Shown here: positions 31,461-34,311 of the stretch, piece after piece
Position numbering within the stretch: the stretch's first letter is position 1
How the letters are laid out: each line of letters begins with the position of its first letter
Assembly (NCBI GenBank): GCA_045105075.1
Contig: JBGCDD010000074.1
Location: 1-34,311 of the forward strand
Length of the DNA: 34,311 nt
Direction of reading: 5' to 3'
Source of the DNA: JBGCDD01 sp045105075
GTDB taxonomy: Bacteria > Pseudomonadota > Alphaproteobacteria > Rhodobacterales > Rhodobacteraceae
The notes under the pieces: generated by a model
The model's database searches: none
Seen by the model: only the letters and a program-made list of their open reading frames with translations
What the model was told of the DNA's origin: nothing
Translations under genes and position numbers: made by a program

Positions 31461-34311
31461 TCAGCTACACCCGCTTGTCCCGCCGCAGGTGTTGCACTTC
31501 ATGCACGTTCCGTTGCGCACCAAAGTGTAGTTGCCGCATTCGCCACAAGCTTCGCCCTCATAACCTTGCATCTTGGCCTTAGTGCGCGCGTCCAGCGTCA
31601 GTGGGCCCGAGGTGATTGTGGCTTCGGGCATCAACGCCTGCATCGCTGCGGCAGGTTCGGAAAAACCTGCCAAAGCTGTGGCGCCCATCGTGTGGCCACC
31701 GCCCTGCAACACCACCAGCTCCTGGGGCAAACGTTTGCGCAAATACCCGGTCGAGCTGATCTGTTTGAGCACTTCCAAGGACCGCGAGGCGGCTGTTTCG
31801 CTCAGTTCGGTGACGTTGGAGACGCCCTCTTCCTCGCCCCGGCCCAGATCGTCAAAGCTGGCGCCCTCTGGTTTCACATGCGCCAGATCGGTGCGATCCA
31901 GGTAGGATACGGCCAGTTCGCGGAACACGTAATCCAGGATCGACGTCGCGTTCTTGATGCTGTCGTTGCCCTGCACCATTCCGGCTGGTTCGAACTTGGT
32001 AAAGGTAAACGCGTCGACAAATTCCTCAAGCGGCACCCCGTATTGCAGACCCACCGAAACGGCGATGGCAAAGTTGTTCATCATCGCGCGAAAGCCCGCG
32101 CCTTCCTTGTGCATATCGATGAAGATTTCGCCCAGGTTACCGTCTTCGTATTCACCCGTGCGCAGATACACTTTGTGCCCGCCAACGACCGCCTTTTGCG
32201 TATAGCCCTTGCGCCGTTGCGGCATCTTTTCGCGGTGGCTTTTGACGATCTCTTTGATGATCACCTTTTCCACGATCTTTTCGGCCAGCACAGTCGCCTT
32301 TTCATGGATCGAACCACTTTCCAGCACGTCCATCGCTTCATCGTCGTCTTCGACCAAAGCCGAGGCCAGCGGTTGGCTCAGTTTTGAGCCGTCGCGGTAC
32401 AAAGCGTTGGCCTTCACACCCAGCGACCAGCTGAGTTCATAGGCCTTTTGACAGTCTTCAATCGTGGCCGTGTTGGGCATGTTGATGGTCTTGGAAATCG
32501 CACCCGAAATGAACGATTGCGCCGCAGCCATCATGTGGATGTGGCTGTTGACCGACAGATAGCGGCGCCCGGTTTTGCCACAAGGGTTGGCGCAATCAAA
32601 GATGCTGTAATGCTCGCCGCGCAAATGCGGCGCCCCTTCCAGCGTCATCGTTCCGCACACATGGTCATTGGCGGCGTCGATGTCAGCGCGCGAATAACCC
32701 AATGATTTCAAAAGATCAAAGGTCGGGTCGTTCAACTTGGCGGCCGGGATGCCCAGCACATTGGTGCAGAACGCCTCGCCCAGGGTCCACTGATTGAACA
32801 CAAAGCGGATGTCGAAGGCCGATTCCAGCGCCGCATCCACTTTGGCCAATTCGGTCGGGCCAAAGCCGTGTCCGGTCAGCGAGGTGTGGTTGATCGCCGG
32901 CGCGTTGCCGATGCTGCCGTGACCGACCGCGTGGCTGATGATTTCCTCGATCTGCGCACTGCCATATCCCAGATGCTCAAGCGCGGCCGGAACCGAGCGG
33001 TTGATGATCTTGAAATAGCCACCGCCAGCCAGCTTTTTGAATTTGACCAGCGCAAAGTCAGGCTCGATCCCGGTGGTGTCGCAATCCATCACCAGACCGA
33101 TGGTGCCGGTGGGCGCAATCACGGTGGATTGCGCGTTGCGGTAACCATGTGCCTCGCCCAGTTTCAGCGCCTCGTCCCAGGCCGACATCGCCAGTTCGAT
33201 CAGCCGCGCATCGGGGCAATTGGCATGATCCAGCGGCACAGGTGCAACCGACAGCGCATCATAGCCTTCGGTGGCGCCATAAGCGGCGGTGCGGTGGTTC
33301 TTCATCACCCGCAGCATGTGATCCGCGTTGCGCTTGTAGCCAGCAAACGGGCCCAGTTCGGCGGCCAGTTCAGCGCTTGTAGAATAGGCAACGCCCGTCA
33401 TGATCGCGGTTAACGCGCCACACAGAGCCCGGCCTTCGTCACTGTCGTAACCCAGCCCCATGTTCATCAGCAGACCGCCGATGTTGGCATAGCCCAGACC
33501 CAGCGTGCGGAAGTCATAAGACTGTTGCGCGATCTCCTTGGACGGGAACTGCGCCATCATCACCGACACTTCCAGCGTGATTGTCCAGAGCCGCGAGGCG
33601 TGCATGTAATCTTCCGCCTGGAACTTGCCATCCTTGAGGAAGGTCAGCAGGTTCATCGACGCTAGGTTACACGCGGTGTCATCCAGGAACATGTATTCCG
33701 AACACGGGTTCGAGCCGCGGATCGCGCCATCTTCGGGGCATGTGTGCCAATCGTTGACCGTGTCGTGATACTGAATGCCCGGATCGGCGCAGGCCCAGGC
33801 CGCGTGGCCCACTTGCGCCCACAGCTCGCGTGCTTTCATGGTTTTTGAGACCGAGCCATCAGTGCGGTTGATCAGCTGCCAGTCGGCGTCTTTTTCAACA
33901 GCCGTCAGAAACGCATTGGTCACCCGGATCGAGTTGTTCGAGTTTTGGCCCGAGACCGAGTTATACGCCTCGGAGTCCCAATCGGTGTCATAGGTCGGGA
34001 ATTCGATGCTGGTGTGGCCTTGGCGGGCGTAATCCAGCACGCGCTTGACGTAGGTCTCCGGGATGGCGACCTTTTTGGCGTCGCGGATTGCGGTCTTCAG
34101 CCCAGGGTTCACATTCGGATCATAGGCATCCGCCTCGGTCTCGTCCCAAGCGCGGATCGCGGCAAAGATCGCGTTCAGCTTCTGTTCGTTTTTTTTGGAG
34201 CCGGCGACGATCGAGGCGACCTTCTGCTCTTCCAGCACCTTCCAGTTGATGAAGTCTTCGATATCGGGGTGATCCGCATCGACAATCACCATCTTGGCCG
34301 CGCGCCGTGTG
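31461..34311 (-). CDS. nrdJ: Vitamin B12-dependent (class II) ribonucleotide reductase, C-terminal part
   Basis: The frame is open to the window edge, so the 5' end lies beyond; 949 residues are visible of an expected about 1,200. It begins within the conserved TRRAAKMVIVDADHPDIEDF. It continues with NPCSEYMFLDDTACNLASMN (active-site region with the NPCSE cysteine), FRTLGLGYANIGGLLM, and APTGTIGLVMDCDTTGIEPD. The chain ends in a Cys-rich tail (CGECGNYTLVRNGTCMKCN then CGGTSGCS) that probably supplies the C-terminal redox or zinc cysteines. It makes deoxyribonucleotides using adenosylcobalamin, without oxygen dependence. Any B12 riboswitch or NrdR box upstream lies outside the window. Confidence 0.95.
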   Translation of the reverse strand, partial: TRRAAKMVIVDADHPDIEDFINWKVLEEQKVASIVAGSKKNEQKLNAIFAAIRAWDETEADAYDPNVNPGLKTAIRDAKKVAIPETYVKRVLDYARQGHTSIEFPTYDTDWDSEAYNSVSGQNSNNSIRVTNAFLTAVEKDADWQLINRTDGSVSKTMKARELWAQVGHAAWACADPGIQYHDTVNDWHTCPEDGAIRGSNPCSEYMFLDDTACNLASMNLLTFLKDGKFQAEDYMHASRLWTITLEVSVMMAQFPSKEIAQQSYDFRTLGLGYANIGGLLMNMGLGYDSDEGRALCGALTAIMTGVAYSTSAELAAELGPFAGYKRNADHMLRVMKNHRTAAYGATEGYDALSVAPVPLDHANCPDARLIELAMSAWDEALKLGEAHGYRNAQSTVIAPTGTIGLVMDCDTTGIEPDFALVKFKKLAGGGYFKIINRSVPAALEHLGYGSAQIEEIISHAVGHGSIGNAPAINHTSLTGHGFGPTELAKVDAALESAFDIRFVFNQWTLGEAFCTNVLGIPAAKLNDPTFDLLKSLGYSRADIDAANDHVCGTMTLEGAPHLRGEHYSIFDCANPCGKTGRRYLSVNSHIHMMAAAQSFISGAISKTINMPNTATIEDCQKAYELSWSLGVKANALYRDGSKLSQPLASALVEDDDEAMDVLESGSIHEKATVLAEKIVEKVIIKEIVKSHREKMPQRRKGYTQKAVVGGHKVYLRTGEYEDGNLGEIFIDMHKEGAGFRAMMNNFAIAVSVGLQYGVPLEEFVDAFTFTKFEPAGMVQGNDSIKNATSILDYVFRELAVSYLDRTDLAHVKPEGASFDDLGRGEEEGVSNVTELSETAASRSLEVLKQISSTGYLRKRLPQELVVLQGGGHTMGATALAGFSEPAAAMQALMPEATITSGPLTLDARTKAKMQGYEGEACGECGNYTLVRNGTCMKCNTCGGTSGCS

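Overview
The window looks like chromosomal DNA from a Rhodobacterales (roseobacter-type) alphaproteobacterium. The evidence is high GC with many 4-nt ATGA/GTGA gene overlaps, B12-dependent class II ribonucleotide reductase, citramalate synthase, an alphaproteobacterial HNH protein, an NDUFAF6-like protein, VPLPA-CTERM and RTX proteins, and a GGGGGCTCTGCCCCC intergenic repeat of a kind I associate with this group. No genus can be assigned from the sequence alone. No phage, transposase or CRISPR array was seen.

Layout. 1-310: C-terminus of an Anbu-type proteasome-like peptidase. 374-2099: Gfo/Idh/MocA oxidoreductase overlapping a GntR/FCD regulator, preceded by a candidate operator and a 10-codon upstream reading frame. 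2176-6594: a three-gene signalling operon (kinase with two periplasmic solute-binding domains, a stand-alone receiver, and a REC-REC-kinase whose first receiver lacks the phosphoacceptor), behind a perfect CtrA-type site. 6816-6901: tRNA-Leu(CAA), minus strand. 7027-10191: YqaA/DedA-like membrane protein, DsbB, arginase and ornithine cyclodeaminase. 10279-11028: XRE/MmyB-type regulator. 11097-12578: class II aldolase-like protein and HNH protein (minus). 12804-13367: RluE-like pseudouridine synthase. 13330-16157: a tightly overlapping minus-strand operon of cobK, an AlkA-like glycosylase, an esterase, a GNAT and an ABM monooxygenase. 16234-17475: MFS transporter, ending in a triplicated GC-rich repeat. 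17637-22440: minus-strand genes for NDUFAF6-like protein, lipase-like hydrolase, citramalate synthase and CysS. 22682-26511: aminotransferase, TPM-domain protein and an MttB-family methyltransferase lacking pyrrolysine. 26648-30740: secreted and surface proteins (EF-hand protein, two paralogous RTX proteins, a VPLPA-CTERM protein) with an ECF-type sigma factor among them. 31461-34311: C-terminal 949 residues of NrdJ with a terminator downstream.

How the parts connect. Arginase and ornithine cyclodeaminase form an arginine-to-proline route. CobK (making B12) and NrdJ (using it) share a cofactor, and the MttB homologue may act on a corrinoid protein. The signalling operon is built as a branched phosphorelay and may be under cell-cycle/motility control by CtrA. 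The 26.6-30.7 kb stretch is an export/surface module. The most novel-looking items are the signalling operon with its degenerate receiver, the tandem RTX pair with a shared unassigned N-terminal domain, and the motif-rich non-coding DNA at 30741-31215.
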